In this document: positions 23,496 through 36,080 of the stretch, one piece after another
How the letters are laid out: every line of letters begins with the position of its first letter
How positions within the stretch are numbered: position 1 is the first letter of the stretch
Source: Candolleomyces eurysporus
Lineage: Eukaryota > Basidiomycota > Agaricomycetes > Agaricales > Psathyrellaceae
Direction of reading: 5' to 3'
Length of the DNA stretch: 64,000 bases
NCBI GenBank assembly: GCA_027579435.1
Contig: JANBPK010000706.1
Coordinates: 248,001-312,000 of the forward strand
Translations under genes and position numbers: made by a program
The notes under the pieces: model-generated
Told to the model about the DNA's origin: nothing
Seen by the model: the letters and a program-made list of their open reading frames with translations, nothing else
The model's database searches: none

Positions 23496-25706
23496 ACTGC
23501 CTCTTTTGAGTTGATAGCTGCTCAGAATTGAGGAGAAGGGCCAAGTAAATAGCTCATGTGTCTCGTTGCATTTCCAAGAACCATTCTACCTGACAATAGC
23601 AGATTCCTATGGCCGCTCTGGTGCTGGAAAAGGTTCTCTGTCTCTCCATAACTGTCGTGCTGTACAGACAGCAGCACCAGAAAGGCAGGGAGGAATGGTG
23701 TCATAAGACCATACGTTTGCGTGAGGTTTCAGTTTGGGGAAACGGATTGAGTCTCCAATTGGAAGTAGTCCAGATTCCCCTCCTTACAACGTTCAGAAGC
23801 GTCGCGGCATCGGTGAAGAACGATGAAGCCTGACTTAAAGATTACGTTTTCGGCCTTTGGGCACCCAGAGAGATCCTATAAGCAGACGTACAAGAACCTA
23901 CGGCCAACGTTGTAGCCTCTAGAGCTCCGGTGCTCCTCGATACCGAATGCCAGAAACGATGAGAACCAGAGTGCGTCAAGTACCGCAGCGTGTTCCGTTG
24001 AGCCTGTCACTCGTATATGGGCGCGGGTACACATGGTTCCTGTAAACGCGAGTTCATTTTGCGTACATTGGGCGGGCCACTGGTGTCACTGCAAATGGCC
24101 AAGCTGTGACAGGCTTCGCCCGAGACTCCAAAGCGACCGGATACAGAAGCTTTGTCTGAGAAACCTATTGGGGGGTAGTACCCATACCGGAGAATTGAGA
24201 ACACGGGATACATAGCTGTTGCCTTCAGAGTCGGAACCTTCTGCAAGGGAACCGAATTGGAGTTGAGTTGGAGACAGAGTCGTGCTAACGACAGGTAGAG
24301 CTATAGAAACTTGATCATCTGCCTTCGGCGAAATATGCACTCTGTACTCAAGTAGATGAAGCTGAGGGCAGCGAGCGCTGGGGGGTCGCATGGTGTCCTC
24401 GGAGCCACGTTTCACTGAGCAGCGAAGGAAGAGAGGGAACCGAGGCGATTTCTTGGTCATCAAGCATTATTTCAATCCCAAGCTTGTACACGCATCAAGA
24501 TGGCACTGCAGACTGAGGGCGACCACAGCTCCTCCTCGAGCTCTTAGCACAGCGAGTGTTTCCGATTCTCGTTCAAGTCAGCTCGGGGTTCACGTCGTTT
24601 AACGTTCGCTAACACCAATGACAACAAAAGATCGTGCAATGCCGCTTCTGTGGCGGACGATGGAATATTGACCTTTTCGATTCAGCATTCACTAGGCAGA
24701 GTCGGGGCAGATAACCCNAAAAAAAGATCTTGCAAGTCTGCGTTTGAATTCGTGACCCCCAAAGTAACTCGGTGTTTTTCGACGCCAAATGGTCGAGAGA
24801 ACCACGCCCAGGTACCACAGCGGGTTCTGTTGAGCCTGCCAGCGTCAGGCGGCCGCGCAATAGGCGCGGGCAGATCCGTGTTTTACTAGGCGCTCGAACA
24901 TTGTTTACGCCATGATGTCGTCAGACGGTCGAATTGGGAGCCCCTATGGGTGAGCGGTGGCAGGCCTCGCCCGAGGGCCCAGAGTCATGAGCCAGTTGCA
25001 GAAGCGGAAGTTTGAGGACTTGTCAGAGAAGCTACTGGAAGTGTCCATAGTGAGGAATCGTAAATCAATTCCATCAGCGCCCAGAACGTTGCAGTGTAAG
25101 GAAACCAAGTTGGGGACGTGGGCGGTGCACTAAACATAGTGAAGCTATTCTTGGCCAAGGGGTAAGGGCTGCGTAAAGGAGGGTCAGAATAGTGCTGGAG
25201 AAAGGAAGACTCACGCGATGCCCTAGGACATACTCGGGATGTTGGTGACGAGTAGGAAGGAGGACCAACTTTGACGCGGTCAATGTTTGGATCTCAAGGT
25301 CATCGAACCATCAGTGCGGCGAGATTGGCAGATTCCGCGGCACGGTCGTGTTTGAGGTCTACGTCAGTACCTCGTCCTTGTGTCCNTTTTTTTATCCTGT
25401 AGCTCTGACTCACCAAATACACTTTACCCATCTCAGCTTATGCTCTCCTTGTCAGGCCGGAATACAAAGTGCAGCCATGCCGACCGGGGCATGACTAAAA
25501 CGGTTGACGTCACGAAATTGGCTCTCTGGATTTCAAAGGGTCCGTAGCACGTGGAGGACCCGTTTGAGACTCGGAATCCAGGGCACTGCTTACTGCTTGA
25601 CACCTTTCTCTCAACGCCCTCGCCATCCTCCGCGGCGAGCCATTGCTTATTAAAAATGAGTCTCCTTGGCTGGAGTAAGCGACATTCATAATCTTGCCCA
25701 ATAATC
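23496..25706. other. intergenic, decayed repeats
   Basis: No intact gene is supported in 2.2 kb. Two diverged direct copies of a GC-rich element lie here. Ns at 24718 and 25386 sit beside homopolymers. Confidence 0.45.
23965..25060. repeat. two diverged direct repeats
   Basis: Shared strings appear near 23978 and 24810 (GTACC-CAGCG-GTTC-GTTGAGCCTG, then GGGCGCGGG or AGGCGCGGG). They appear again near 24108 and 24961 (GGCAGGC-TCGCCCGAG ... CAGAAGC...TTTG...CTGAGAA). Offset is about 830-850 bp. They may be relics of an old element or gene duplicate; no coding frame survives. Confidence 0.4.
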
Positions 25707-27833
25707 ATGCTGACCTTCTCCATAGACCAGCTCCAGCAGACCTTCTGGCGTCGCCCCGCCCAGCCCACCGCCCCGGCAACCAATCTCGAGGCTCCCCCAC
25801 GGCCTGGGACTGGCATAGACCACCTGCTGCCCCAGAACGATCCCAACGGCAATGCAACATCCAGGGACAAGAAGTCTCTGGACCCCCTCTTTGGCCCAAA
25901 CATCGGCGCAGTGACAAGCGGGCCAGCCTGGACGGCCACTGGCGACAAGAAGATCGTGACTGACGACCTGACACCAGACGTCGTGAACACATGGATAGAA
26001 AAGAGCAGGGATGTTAGTATTTCAACCATTTTCGTCATTTCTGGGTTTTGACTGATAAGCGCTGTAGCCCACACAACCGACGACGACATTACAGGCCCTT
26101 GTGAACCTCAAACGACCAACCATCAAACTCTCACCTCTGCATCACGACGAGCCTCAGCCTGACGATGGCGACCACGGAGCACCGCACGGACTTGAATTCG
26201 AATACGACTGCGATGCACCCAAGTGCGGTATCTACGTCCACGTCTTCCTCCCAAAATCCCACCCAGATGCCCCACCTGCACCCCCGCATCACCCTTACGC
26301 CAAGCTTCTCGTCTTTGAGAGCGTCGTGGAGGGCGGATTCTCAAAGCATCTCAAATTCGACGACGGAGCTGTACTCGAGCTAAGCCATTTCGAACATACC
26401 GCGCAACCTGAAACCGAGGCATCAAAATCGCAATCACCTACGGCGGAGGAGCAGCAGCCGCCGCAACTGCAGCCAAATCTCACTGCCTCGCACCAAGAGC
26501 CAAGCACTAGGAATCGAAGACGATTTACGGCACTTCGATTCCGCCGAGTGAACGGAGCCAACCGAGGTCCCGCTCTCGCCGTTGTGGATGCTGAGCCTCA
26601 AGGAACTGACGGCGCCGCTGCACCCGACGGGAAGAAGGATGGTGGTAAGGCCGATGAAGATGGTGTCAAGGTTACGATCAGGTTGGCTGCACTCGATGAA
26701 CAAGGGACAGAGCTTTCGAACATCAACGAGCAGGTGACTTATCTGCACATTGTACGCGTTGGCACCAAGCCGGTGCCTGCGGAAGGCGCCGAACACGCAG
26801 AAGACACTCGGCCCTATGTTGTCAAGGTCGTTAAGCGGGAGGCGACTGTAAGTTCACGTCCTTTCGCTCGGTCATTCATTCTTTGACCCTGCTTTCGTAG
26901 ATTGGACCCCACACTTTCCATCTCCACGAAATCTACGGCCTCACCTCGACCTCCACATCAAAGGAAACCCACAACTACCCTCCCGTCGAGACGAACACTG
27001 CTGTCATCTCAGATCTCGACGAAGATCCTCAATCCGAATGTCTACTCTGTCTTTCCTCACCTCGAGAAGTTGTTCTTCTCCCGTGCAGGCATTTAGTAGC
27101 TTGCAAAGAATGCGCTCTCAATATGGTGGAATTCGGAGCTGGCGGCAACATTACGCAGTCGGACGGTGTAGTGCCGTCCTCTTCGCCTGTTATCACTGGA
27201 CCTTTCGATGTACCCGGGAATCAGGGTGATGGAGGACAGCCTACTGTTGGTCCTGGGGGTGTTACGGGTATTACGATTACGACTAATGGGACGACTAATG
27301 CAAGGAGGAAGAGGAAGGCGAAGGGGTGGTTCTGTCCGGTGTGTAGGCAACGTGAGTGTTGTTGTTTATTCTGTCCCTTCTTCCCTTCCTCGACTACTCG
27401 ACCTTGTTTATTCGTTTGGACATGCAACTCGTTTGTGCACTTGCTTACTCTTCCATTCTCTCTCCCATCAGCGTATTCTTCTCTCCTTAGGATCACCACA
27501 GCCCCTCCTGGTGATTCTTTGGACTCCAAGGACCAGGCTAACCCCAACAATGCGAATTCGGTGATGGATGGACTGCCAACACTCGCGTCACTCTCGCTTG
27601 GCCCCAACAGCCCTAACGTCAACGGGAACCCGGAGTCCCCGCGGACAGGGTTCTTTGGACGGCCCAACTTTTTGAGGACCTTGACGGGTCGGGCTGCGAC
27701 ACCGACGATGACGAGTAATAATCAGCTGACGACGCCGCAGACGCCTGTGGAGATGACTGCGACGACGGAGGGTCTGCCTTCGAGGCCCTTGGATGTTGAG
27801 AGCGGGGCGGGGATTGGGAGGACTGGGACGTGA
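25707..27833 (+). CDS. MGRN1/RNF157-like RING E3 ubiquitin ligase
   Basis: Exons 25707-26012, 26068-26847, 26901-27351 and 27472-27833 give 632 aa. The order fits mahogunin-type ligases: an N-terminal beta-rich region (EFEYDCDAPKCGIYVHVFL, PYVVKVVKRE, IGPHTFHLHEIYG) and then a RING with ECLLCLSSPREVVLLPCRH, CKEC and WFCPVCRQ, followed by PYSSLLRI. Zinc ligands are at about C409, C412, C424, H426, C430, C433 and the last CxxC near 507-510. Mahogunin-type ligases ubiquitinate membrane-trafficking targets at endosomes. Between C433 and the final CxxC about 70 Gly/Thr/Ser-rich residues are inserted, much longer than in animal MGRN1. The tail after the RING is low complexity. The start at 25707 is the only in-frame ATG I could support, and the N-terminal part before the conserved domain is not recognisable. 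Confidence 0.78.
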
Positions 27834-28215
27834 GTCCGTCCGGGTTTGAGTTGACGTTGTTTACGTGTTATCGCCTTGCTGTTTGTTTGTTTGCCGGCTT
27901 ATCTCTTTCAGAAAGATGCGACGCGACTTTTCTCTCTGGATGAGGGAAGCCCCTTGTGCTCTGTTGTTCGCTCCTCCCTCCGAGCCCTCTCCTACTATGC
28001 TCTCCCCCCTCTGCCTCTGTGCTCTTCCTTTCCTCTCCCTCTCTTCCGCGTCACATCCATTGCGGTTTTATCGTTATGTGTACATGTATCTACTCTACGT
28101 TTTCATCTCAACGTCTTTCTCGCTTTACTTACAGCCTTTTCTTCCATTTCCCTGTTGTGATGTTGTTGATTTGACGTAGTAATTTTTTTTTTCTTTCACG
28201 CCTGCCTGCTTTTCT
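27834..28215. repeat. 3' flank of the RING gene, source of the array
   Basis: From about 27940 the T/C-rich flank (TCCTACTATGCTC ... GTTATGTGTACAT) recurs at about 31160 and 34225, downstream of inhibitor genes 1 and 2. It is therefore part of the amplified unit, not private to this gene. Confidence 0.65.
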
Positions 28216-29700
28216 GCGCTCTACGGTTACGGCTGCTCGTACTCGTTTGCTTGTGGATCGGATTTAGGATGGATTTGTTGGGACGCTCTCACTCCGATGA
28301 ACCAATCGATCGCGATGCTGCTTTTAAATTCTCCTTCATGTCTGTGTGTGCGCCGTGTGTTTCATGTATTGTATTGTACTTGATAGTGTTTTCTCTGCCC
28401 CTCGTCCCGTCTCGGCATGGAGTCTTTTCTATTCTACTCTGTTCTGTTCGATATCGATATCAATATCTGGAAGGACTTGATTTGATGTAGTTGTACGGAT
28501 CATGAATTCTGTTATGAGTGTAGTCAGTCGTTAATGTACGAGCCGACGACGACACTGCCCCTTGTTGCTGCTGAACCTCAGATGAGATGATCAAGGATCC
28601 GGAGTGAGTTGTGTTAAAGGTGATAGATAGTTCGGGTGGATCAAGAAGGCTCGTCGTCGCTCGCTGGAAGAAATCCCGCAGCTCAGCATGACAGTCCATC
28701 ATCAGCGCTTTGATGTTTGATTTGGCCTTGAGATGCAAACACCGACTGATGGGTCCGACTCGGATTGACATTGACCCTTCCTCTCCGATCCTTTCCTTCT
28801 CCTCTCATCATCGTGAACGCGAAATGTACCCCCGAGAGTCGGATGCATGTGAGTTTCCGTTTCGAAAATGTCTGCTGCTCTCATCTTCATGCAAGTATGA
28901 TAATACCGAGTCCATATCCCGCTGAAAGGAAGTACTTCCAGGTTTATTGTGCGTTCGCTATCTTTGGCACGCCGCCGTCCTTAGTTTCTGGCTCTGACGG
29001 CAATGACTACGTTACCACTCGTGTTCTCGACTCTCCGCTATGGCTACCCACCCCAATTGACAAGGCCTCTTCTACAACCTGGTGGTTTCCGATGGCTCTC
29101 GGGTCACCACTCAGTCGTCTGCGGTGACATGGAAGGCCCACCCAATTCACGCATATGACAGCATCGTGCACTATATTCCGATGAATCGGTGCTTCGACGA
29201 AAATCCGAATTGCGAGGGGGTCGGCGTGACACCGTTAGGTTCAACGCAACCTCCTACGGTCCTTTGGAGCGTTCTGGCTTCATAACTTACTTGGCATTCG
29301 GCTTCTGGAAGCACGGGAGTACTTTTGGGGCCACGGCTTCAACTTGCTAGCTCTCAAAATTTTGCTTGTTGGGTCTCTGTCCTTGAGCATTATGGCAAAA
29401 GTCTTTGGAGATATTTCGTCAAGGTCGTTCGCTAGCAAAGCGGTGCTTCACAGAATCTGAGGGGAATTTGAGTTGAGACACTTGCGGCCTCGATCTGAAG
29501 GCGCACGCAACAACGCAGTCTCATGGTGTCATTGCTCTCGACGTCTCTTGTGTTTCTATATATGGAGCGCGCCAGATATGGAGACAGTCGAGTGGCGAGT
29601 AGAAGGATTCTCAAAATTGCAACAAGGTTTACATGAATTCTAACTCAATATTTTTACGTTCTTCTCGATCCTCACCCACGGTACGCTAGAAGAAGGAATA

Positions 29701-29791
29701 CGGTGCTCTCGTTCCCCCGGCTCCTAAACCCACGAAGAGTCTCTTGCGACGACCCCATCGAGGATTTGGATCTTTAGGACAGGTATNAAAA
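29701..29791 (+). promoter_or_regulatory. conserved core promoter, inhibitor gene 1
   Basis: CGGTGCTC, CCCCCGGCTCC, ATCGAGGATTTGGATCTT and GGTAT(N)AAAAAGG occur in order, about 100 bp before the ATG. The N at 29787 interrupts the TATA box and is probably an assembly mark. Confidence 0.65.
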
Positions 29792-29887
29792 AGGCGTGCT
29801 CTTCGTTCAAGTAAATCAGTTCACCAGCTCTTCAGTTACCACTCATCTATTTTCTGCTCTTCTACTACCTTACCAATCTCAGCCAAT

Positions 29888-30693
29888 ATGCCTCTCAAGC
29901 CTGGTCATTACCGGATCCTCTACGTCCCCTCTGGCCTTCCCCCGAGTGACTATGCTGTGTCTGGGCAGATCGAGAAGCCTCTCCCGGTCAGTCCGCTCGA
30001 GGCCAACTCCAGGGTGCGTACGCCACTCCTTTCTGTGTTCCACCCTCTCTCCGTGTCTTGTTCCCACTCGGGAAATAATAAGCACTAACGTACACGTTCA
30101 ACAGTGGGAGCTCCTAGTTGCCCCCGGAAACATTAAGGACCAGTGGACCATCCGCAAGGAAGTCGTAATAGAGCGCACACCTGACTACATTGGGTGGGGT
30201 CGTCCCTCGCGTAAGGGCGTTCATAGCGACGACCGCAATCCCTTCGATTTCAATCCGGAGATCCGCGCTGACAAGGAGGCGGAGAGGGAGGGTCTCATTC
30301 AGTGGCCTGATCAGCCCGTCATTTATACCACCCTAACTCAGAATTGGCAAATCACCGAGACTCCGGATGGTGGAGGAAATCCTGAGAAGACTTATAAGTG
30401 CGTATTAATTGCTGATAGCTTGGGCTTTTCAGAGCTTAAGGTCGGGGGGGCTGAAAAACGAATTTTGATCTGGTTTTGCAGCATCAAGATCCCGACTGAC
30501 ATCGTCGGTGTCATCTCCGCCGTTACTATAGAGAATAACCATGTCAGTCTTTTTCATTTGTTGTTCCCTGCTCTCAGTTTACTGACGATTGATTTTCTTG
30601 ACTCTTCAGCTCGTTACAAAGAATTATCCGGCCCACCCTGTGCCTGGCTTCCCTCACAAGCTCCCCGCTTGGCGGTTCATCCCCATCGTTTGA
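29888..30693 (+). CDS. mycocypin-like inhibitor 1 (divergent)
   Basis: Exons 29888-30013, 30105-30397, 30482-30542 and 30610-30693 give 187 aa. It shares KPGHYRILYVP, WELL, DQWTI, NWQIT, TYNIKIP, LVTKNYP and a final PAWRFIP with the other members, and has identical intron positions. It is the most divergent complete copy: the first exon is eight codons shorter and lacks the GEDINKP and Pro-rich TPPF loop, which in clitocypin-like proteins lies near the protease-binding loops. It may therefore have lost or changed its target. Function otherwise as for the copy at 22466. Confidence 0.65.
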
Positions 30694-32741
30694 TTCGATG
30701 ACGGCGCTCACCAAGCGGCCTCTTAAAGACTCGTGGAAACGACGGACTGCTAGTTTTGTGTTATTAATTCCCTTGGACTCATTGCGAATGTGTATAAACT
30801 CGAAAACCCGTATATTGTGTCGAAGCTGTACTGTAGTGTGTTGGAATGTGAAGGTGTACTCTGTGACCGCAGAATTTGCCCACTCAGTATCTCGTCCTAC
30901 TAGTTGGGGTTCGGGCAAACGTGGCTGATTGAAGAGTCCAAATCCCGGCTTAGCTCAGTGGCCAGTCAGTGCCGTTCACATACCGTGGTTCTCTGATATC
31001 AGATTTCCAAATTTATTTTACAGGTGAATGCATACATCGAGCAGGCAAAAAATTCAGTAAAAGCTCTCCCTTTAGTTAAAATACAACCGGCAGGAAACCA
31101 ATGTAAGAGCAAAACACTGAACCACATTCAGACCTTCAGGTCGATGACAACGCCCTTTGAGGTCCTCCTGCTCCGTTGCTATATCATCCCTCAGACTCTC
31201 ATTATTATACCCCCCCCTCTGTTCTCTTCTTCCCCGCCTCCACGTCAACTCTATTTCTGCGGTTTGATTGTTATGTGTACATGTATATACTCTACGGCTC
31301 ATTTCAACATCTGTCTTACTCTACCTACAGCCTGTCTTCCAATTCTTTCGTTTCCCTGCTATGATATCGTTGATCTGGCGTAGTAATGTCTTCACGCCCG
31401 CCCGCTTCTCTACGCTCTACGGCCATGGTCGCGCATACTTTTTACCCAATGAACCAATCAATCGCGCGAAGCTGTTTCCCTTTTCACTTCATGCACACGT
31501 GTGCACTGTGTTTTTCATGTATTGTATTGCGCTTGATAGGCTCTTTTTTTCCCCTTCCATTGACACGGAGTTTTCCCTTTTTTTTTTCGGTTCTGTTCGA
31601 TANTTTGGAAGGACTTGATTGAGGTGCTCGTACGATTCAAGAATCTTTTTCTACCTGTAGTCGCTAATGTATGAGCGACGCCGACACTGCCCCTTGTTGC
31701 TGCTGAGCCTCGGATGAGATGATCAGGGATCCCGAGCGGGTTGGATTGAGGATCTTATATAGTTCGGATCAAGGAGGGTCGTCGCTCGCTCGCTCGCTGC
31801 AAGAAATCCCGGAGCTCAGCATGACAGCCTATCATCAGCGCTTTGATGTTTGATACGGGCTTGAGATGCAAACACTGATGGGTCCGACTCGGATTAATAT
31901 TGAACTTTTTCTGATCCTTTCCTTCTCCTCTCATCATCGTGAACGCGAAATGTACCCTCGAGAGTCGGACGCATGTGATTTTCCGTTTCGATAACGCCTG
32001 CTGCTCTCATCTTCATGTAAGTATGATTATACCGAGTCCATATCGCGCTGAAAGGAAGTACTTCCAGGTTTATTGTGCGTTCGCTATCTTTGGTACGCCG
32101 TAGTCCTTCGTTTGTGGCTCTGACGGCAATGACTACGTTACTCTTGTTCTCTACTCTCCGCTATGGCCACCCGCCCCAACGGCTCTCTGTGACAAGGCCT
32201 CTTCTACGACCTGGTGGTTTCCGATGACTCTCGGGTCACCACTCAGTCGTCTGCGGTGACACAAGCGACCAGGCCAGTTCAATTATATGACAGCATCGTG
32301 TGGGGGCAATATTCCGATGAATCGGTGCTTGGACAAAACTCTGGATTGCGAGGGGGTCGGCGTGACACGGATGTGCTCAACGTAGTCTCCTGCGGTCCTT
32401 TGGAGCGTTCTGGGTTTACGATTTATTGGGCTTTCGGCGTCGGGAAGCACCCGGAGTGCTTTTGTGCAACCTTGACTTGCTGGTGCCCGAACGTCCGCTT
32501 TTTTGGTCTCCGTCTTTGTGCATTAGGGTAGAAGGCTTTGGCGATCCCTCGTTAAAGTCGTTCGCTGTTAGCAAGGTGGCGCTTCACAGAATCGAAAGTG
32601 GACCTGAATTTCCAATTATGGAGACACTTGCGGCCTGAACCTGAAGGCGCACGCAATAATGGAGTCTCATGATACCATTGTTGAACTCTATATTTGCTGC
32701 TCCTCTTGATCCTCAGCTACGTTAATCTAGAGTAGGGAGTG

Positions 32742-32829
32742 CGGTACTCTTTCTCCCCCGGCTCCTAACCCCACAAAGAGTCTCTTGCGACTACATCGAG
32801 GATTTGGATCTTTAGGACAGGTATAAAAA
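32742..32829 (+). promoter_or_regulatory. conserved core promoter, inhibitor gene 2
   Basis: CGGTACTC, CCCCCGGCTCC, ATCGAGGATTTGGATCTT and GGTATAAAAAGG, with TATAAAAA 105 bp before the ATG. Confidence 0.7.
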
Positions 32830-32926
32830 GGCGTACTCTTTTGTTCAAGATAATCAGTTCAACCAGCTCTTCAGTTACCACTTGTCTATTCTCTGTTCTT
32901 CTATTACCTTTGCAATCTCAACCAAT

Positions 32927-33763
32927 ATGCCTCTCAAACCTGGTCGTTACCTGATTCGCTACGTCCCTCCTGGCCTTACCCCGCCGTTTGAGGGTGGTGT
33001 CTATGCTGTGGGTGAGGTCATCAATAAGCCTGTCCTGGCTGTGCCCGACACCCCTTTTTTCCCGGGCGTCCGCACTGTATGTACGCTATTCCTCTCTCTC
33101 TGTTCCGCCCACTCTCCGTTTTCTGTTCCTAGTCAAGAAATAATAAGAACTAACGTACACGTCCAACAGTGGGAAGTCGCCCATGCTCCCGAAGGCAAGG
33201 ACCAATACACCATCGTCACGCCGGAGTTCAAGTCCCCCTCGATTGTTATCGGACCTGTCCTTGCTGGGTGGGGTCATCCCCCGCGTAAGGACGTTGACAC
33301 TGAGGGACTTGATCCTGCCGCCATTGCCGAGGCCGAGATCAAGGCCGATAAGGAGGCGGAGAAAGAGGGTATCCTTCAGTGGCCTAATGAGCCCGTCCTC
33401 TTTACCACCACAACCCAGAATTGGGAGATCACCGAGACTACGGACGGTGGAGGAGATCCTAAGAAGACTACTTATCAGTGCGTATCAATTGCCGATAGCT
33501 TGGGCTTTTCCGAGCTTGAAGTCGGAGGGCTGACGAACGAACTCCGATCTGGTTTTGCAGCATCAAGATCCCGACTGAGGTCGGTGGTGTCATCTCCGCC
33601 GTTGATGTCGAGAATGGCCATGTAAGTCTTTCGCGTTTGGCCTTTTCTGCTGTCTGTTTTACTGAAGCTTGATTTCTTGACTCTACAGCTCGTTACAAAG
33701 AACTACCCGATTGTCTCTACCCTCTATTACCAGCTCCCCACTTGGCAGTTCATCCCTAACTGA
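32927..33763 (+). CDS. mycocypin-like inhibitor 2
   Basis: Exons 32927-33076, 33170-33477, 33561-33621 and 33689-33763 give 197 aa. It is very close to inhibitor 4 (41688-42523). Shared features are KPGRYLIRYVPPG, GGVYAVGEVINKP, DTPFFPGVRTV, WEVAHAPEGKDQYTI, an acidic helix-like insert (ADKEAEKEG), NWEIT, TYHIKIP, LVTKNYP and LPTWQFIPN. The combination of a Pro-rich loop, WEV and QYTI is what suggests the clitocypin family (papain-like protease inhibition). No signal peptide is present. Exons are intact and contain no N, so this is the cleanest copy. Confidence 0.72.
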
Positions 33764-35893
33764 TTTGGTGATGGTGATCGACGTGCAGCCTCTTGAAGAC
33801 TCGTGATAACGAAGGGCTGCTAGTTTTTTGATGTGAATTCCCTTGGACTCCTCGCGAATGTGTATAAACCCGGAAACCCATTTATTATGTCAAAGCTGTA
33901 CTGTAGTGTGTGTTGGAATGTGAAGATGTACTATGTGGCTGCGAAATTTGCCCGCTAAGGATCTCATTCTGCTATTTGGAGTTCGGCGCCGATTGAAGAG
34001 TTCGAATCCTGGCTTAGCCTGTCAACATCCGGTCAGCGCCATTCACGTAGTGTGGTTCTCTAATAACAGGTTTCCGCAATAATTTTACAGGTGAATGCAG
34101 ATATTGAGCGACCAAAAAATATAAGTGAAGGAGTCCACTTCGTTAAATACAACCAGCAGGAAGCCAATGTGAGAGCAAAACACTCAACCACATTTATACC
34201 CTCAGGTCTATGACGATGCTCTTTGAGGTCCTCCTACTCCCTTGTTCTATCACCCCTCCGACTCCTACTATGCTCCCCCCGCCGTTCTCTTCCTCCCCTT
34301 CCTCCATGTCAACTCCATTTCTGCAGTTTTATTGCTATGTGTACATCTATCCTCTACGGTTAATCTCAACGCCTTTCTCCCTCTACTTACAGTCTTTCCT
34401 CCAATTCTTCCGTTTCCCTGTTATGATATTGATTTGACGTAAAAATTTTCACGCCCGCCCACTTCTCTACGCTCTATGGTCATGGTCGTGCGTACTCGTT
34501 TGTTGTGGATCGGATTTAGGATGGATTTGTTGGGACTCCGATGAACCGATCGATTGTGATGCTGTTTTTCTTTTCACTTTATGTACATGTGTGCGCTTTG
34601 TGTTTCATGTATTGCATTATACTTGATGGTGTTCGTTCTTTGCCCCTTGCATCGACACGGAGTTTGTCTGCATTGTTCTCTTCGATCTCTGGAAGGACTT
34701 GATTGATGTGCTTGTGCGATTCATGAATCCTTTTCTACATGCACTCGCCAGTGCATGAGCGACACCGACACTGCCCTTGATGCTGCTAAACCTCAGATGA
34801 GATGAGCAGGCATCCTGAACCGGTTGGATTGAGAGCGATGGATTATTCAGGTGGATTGGGAACGCTCGTCGTCGCTCGCTGCAAGAAAACCCGGAGCTCA
34901 GCGCTCGGGCGCAACAGTCCATCATCAGTGTCGCTTTGGTTTGATACGAGCTTGAGATGCAAACATCGCTTGATGGGTCCGACTCGGATTGTTCCTTTCC
35001 CCTTGACTCTTTCCTTCTCCTCTCATCATCATGAACGCGAAATGTACCCCCGAGAGTCGGACACATGTGTGCTTCTGTTTCGATAGCGCTAGCTGCTCTC
35101 ACCTTCATGTAAGTATTCGGATAATGTAGAGTGCGTGTCGCGCTGAAAGGAAATACTTCTAGGTTATTGTGCCTTCTCTATCTTTAGCACGCCGCCGTCC
35201 TTCGTTTCTGGCCTTGACAGAAATGACTACGTTACTCGTGCTCTCGATTCTCCGCTATGGCCACCCCCCAATGGCTCTCTGAGGCAAGGCCTCCTGTATA
35301 CTCTGGTGGTACCCGATGACTCTCGGGTTGCCACTCAGTCCTCCGCAGTGACACAAACGACCCGCCCAATTCAAGCATCGTGCGGGGACAATATTCCGAT
35401 GAATCGGTACTTGGGCAATGGTCCAAATTGCGAGGGGGTCGGCGTGACACCGTCAGGTTCAACGTAACCTTCTGCTGTCCTTTGGCACATTCTGGGTTTG
35501 AGGTTCATTACGTTATCGGCTTTGGGGAGCACCGGAGTACTTTTAGGGTCACAACTTCAACTTGCTCGTCCTCAAACATCTACTTGTGGTGTTTCCGTCT
35601 TCGTGCATTAGGGAAGAAATCATTGGCAATATTTCGTGAAGGTCCGCTCGCAATCCCAAGGGAATCCACTTATGGAGACATTTGTGGCCTCAATCTGAAG
35701 GCGCACACGACAACGCAGTCTCATGGCGCCATTTCTCTCTACGTATCTTGTTTGTCTATCTATAGAGCACGCCAGATATGGAGACACGGTCGAGTGGGTG
35801 TAGAATGGATTTCTAGAATTGTAACAAGGTTTCCATGAATTCTAACTCTATTTTTTCCGCTCTTCTCGATTCTACTTTACTCTAGAGGGAATA

Positions 35894-35983
35894 CGGTGCT
35901 CTTGTTCCCCCGGCTCCTTACCCCACAAAGAGTTCCTTGCGACAACTACACCGAGGATCTTGATCTTTAGAATAGGTATAAAA
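35894..35983 (+). promoter_or_regulatory. conserved core promoter, inhibitor gene 3
   Basis: CGGTGCTC, CCCCCGGCTCC, ACCGAGGATCTTGATCTT and GGTATAAAAGAA, with the TATA box 104 bp before the ATG. Confidence 0.68.
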
Positions 35984-36080
35984 GAACGTACGCTTTGGTA
36001 CAAGTAAATCAGCCCAACCAGCTCTTCAGTTACTACTCATCTTTTCTTTACACTTCTACTGCCAATCTTAACCAACCAAC

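Larger units (their letters stand above)
28216..31412. repeat. inhibitor array unit 1
   Basis: Unit of about 3.2 kb, anchored on CTCTACGG followed by a TGAACCAATCGATCG-type block and a GAAATGTACCCCCGAGAGTCGGA block. Next come a decayed coding-like block (about 29000-29300), the promoter and mycocypin-like gene 1. The unit ends with a vestige of the neighbouring membrane gene's 3' end (about 31135-31160) joined to RING-gene flank. Confidence 0.7.
31413..34469. repeat. inhibitor array unit 2
   Basis: About 3.06 kb with the same order of blocks as unit 1: Pro/Ser-type pyrimidine flank, TGTACCCTCGAGAGTCGGA block near 31950, decayed coding-like block about 32150-32480, promoter, inhibitor gene 2. 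It ends in the vestige at about 34203-34227 joined to RING-gene flank. N at 31603 lies in non-coding DNA. Confidence 0.7.

Noticed and set aside
28801..28925. Short frames starting MYPRESDA in each array unit, resembling a small conserved gene
   Set aside because: The block is conserved at DNA level as part of the repeat; the frame is not kept between copies.
34000..34009. GTTCGAATCC, a tRNA B-box-like string, with TTAGC-like sequence nearby (also near 30945 and 42775)
   Set aside because: No A box at proper distance, no acceptor stem; the string is part of the repeated inhibitor 3' flank.
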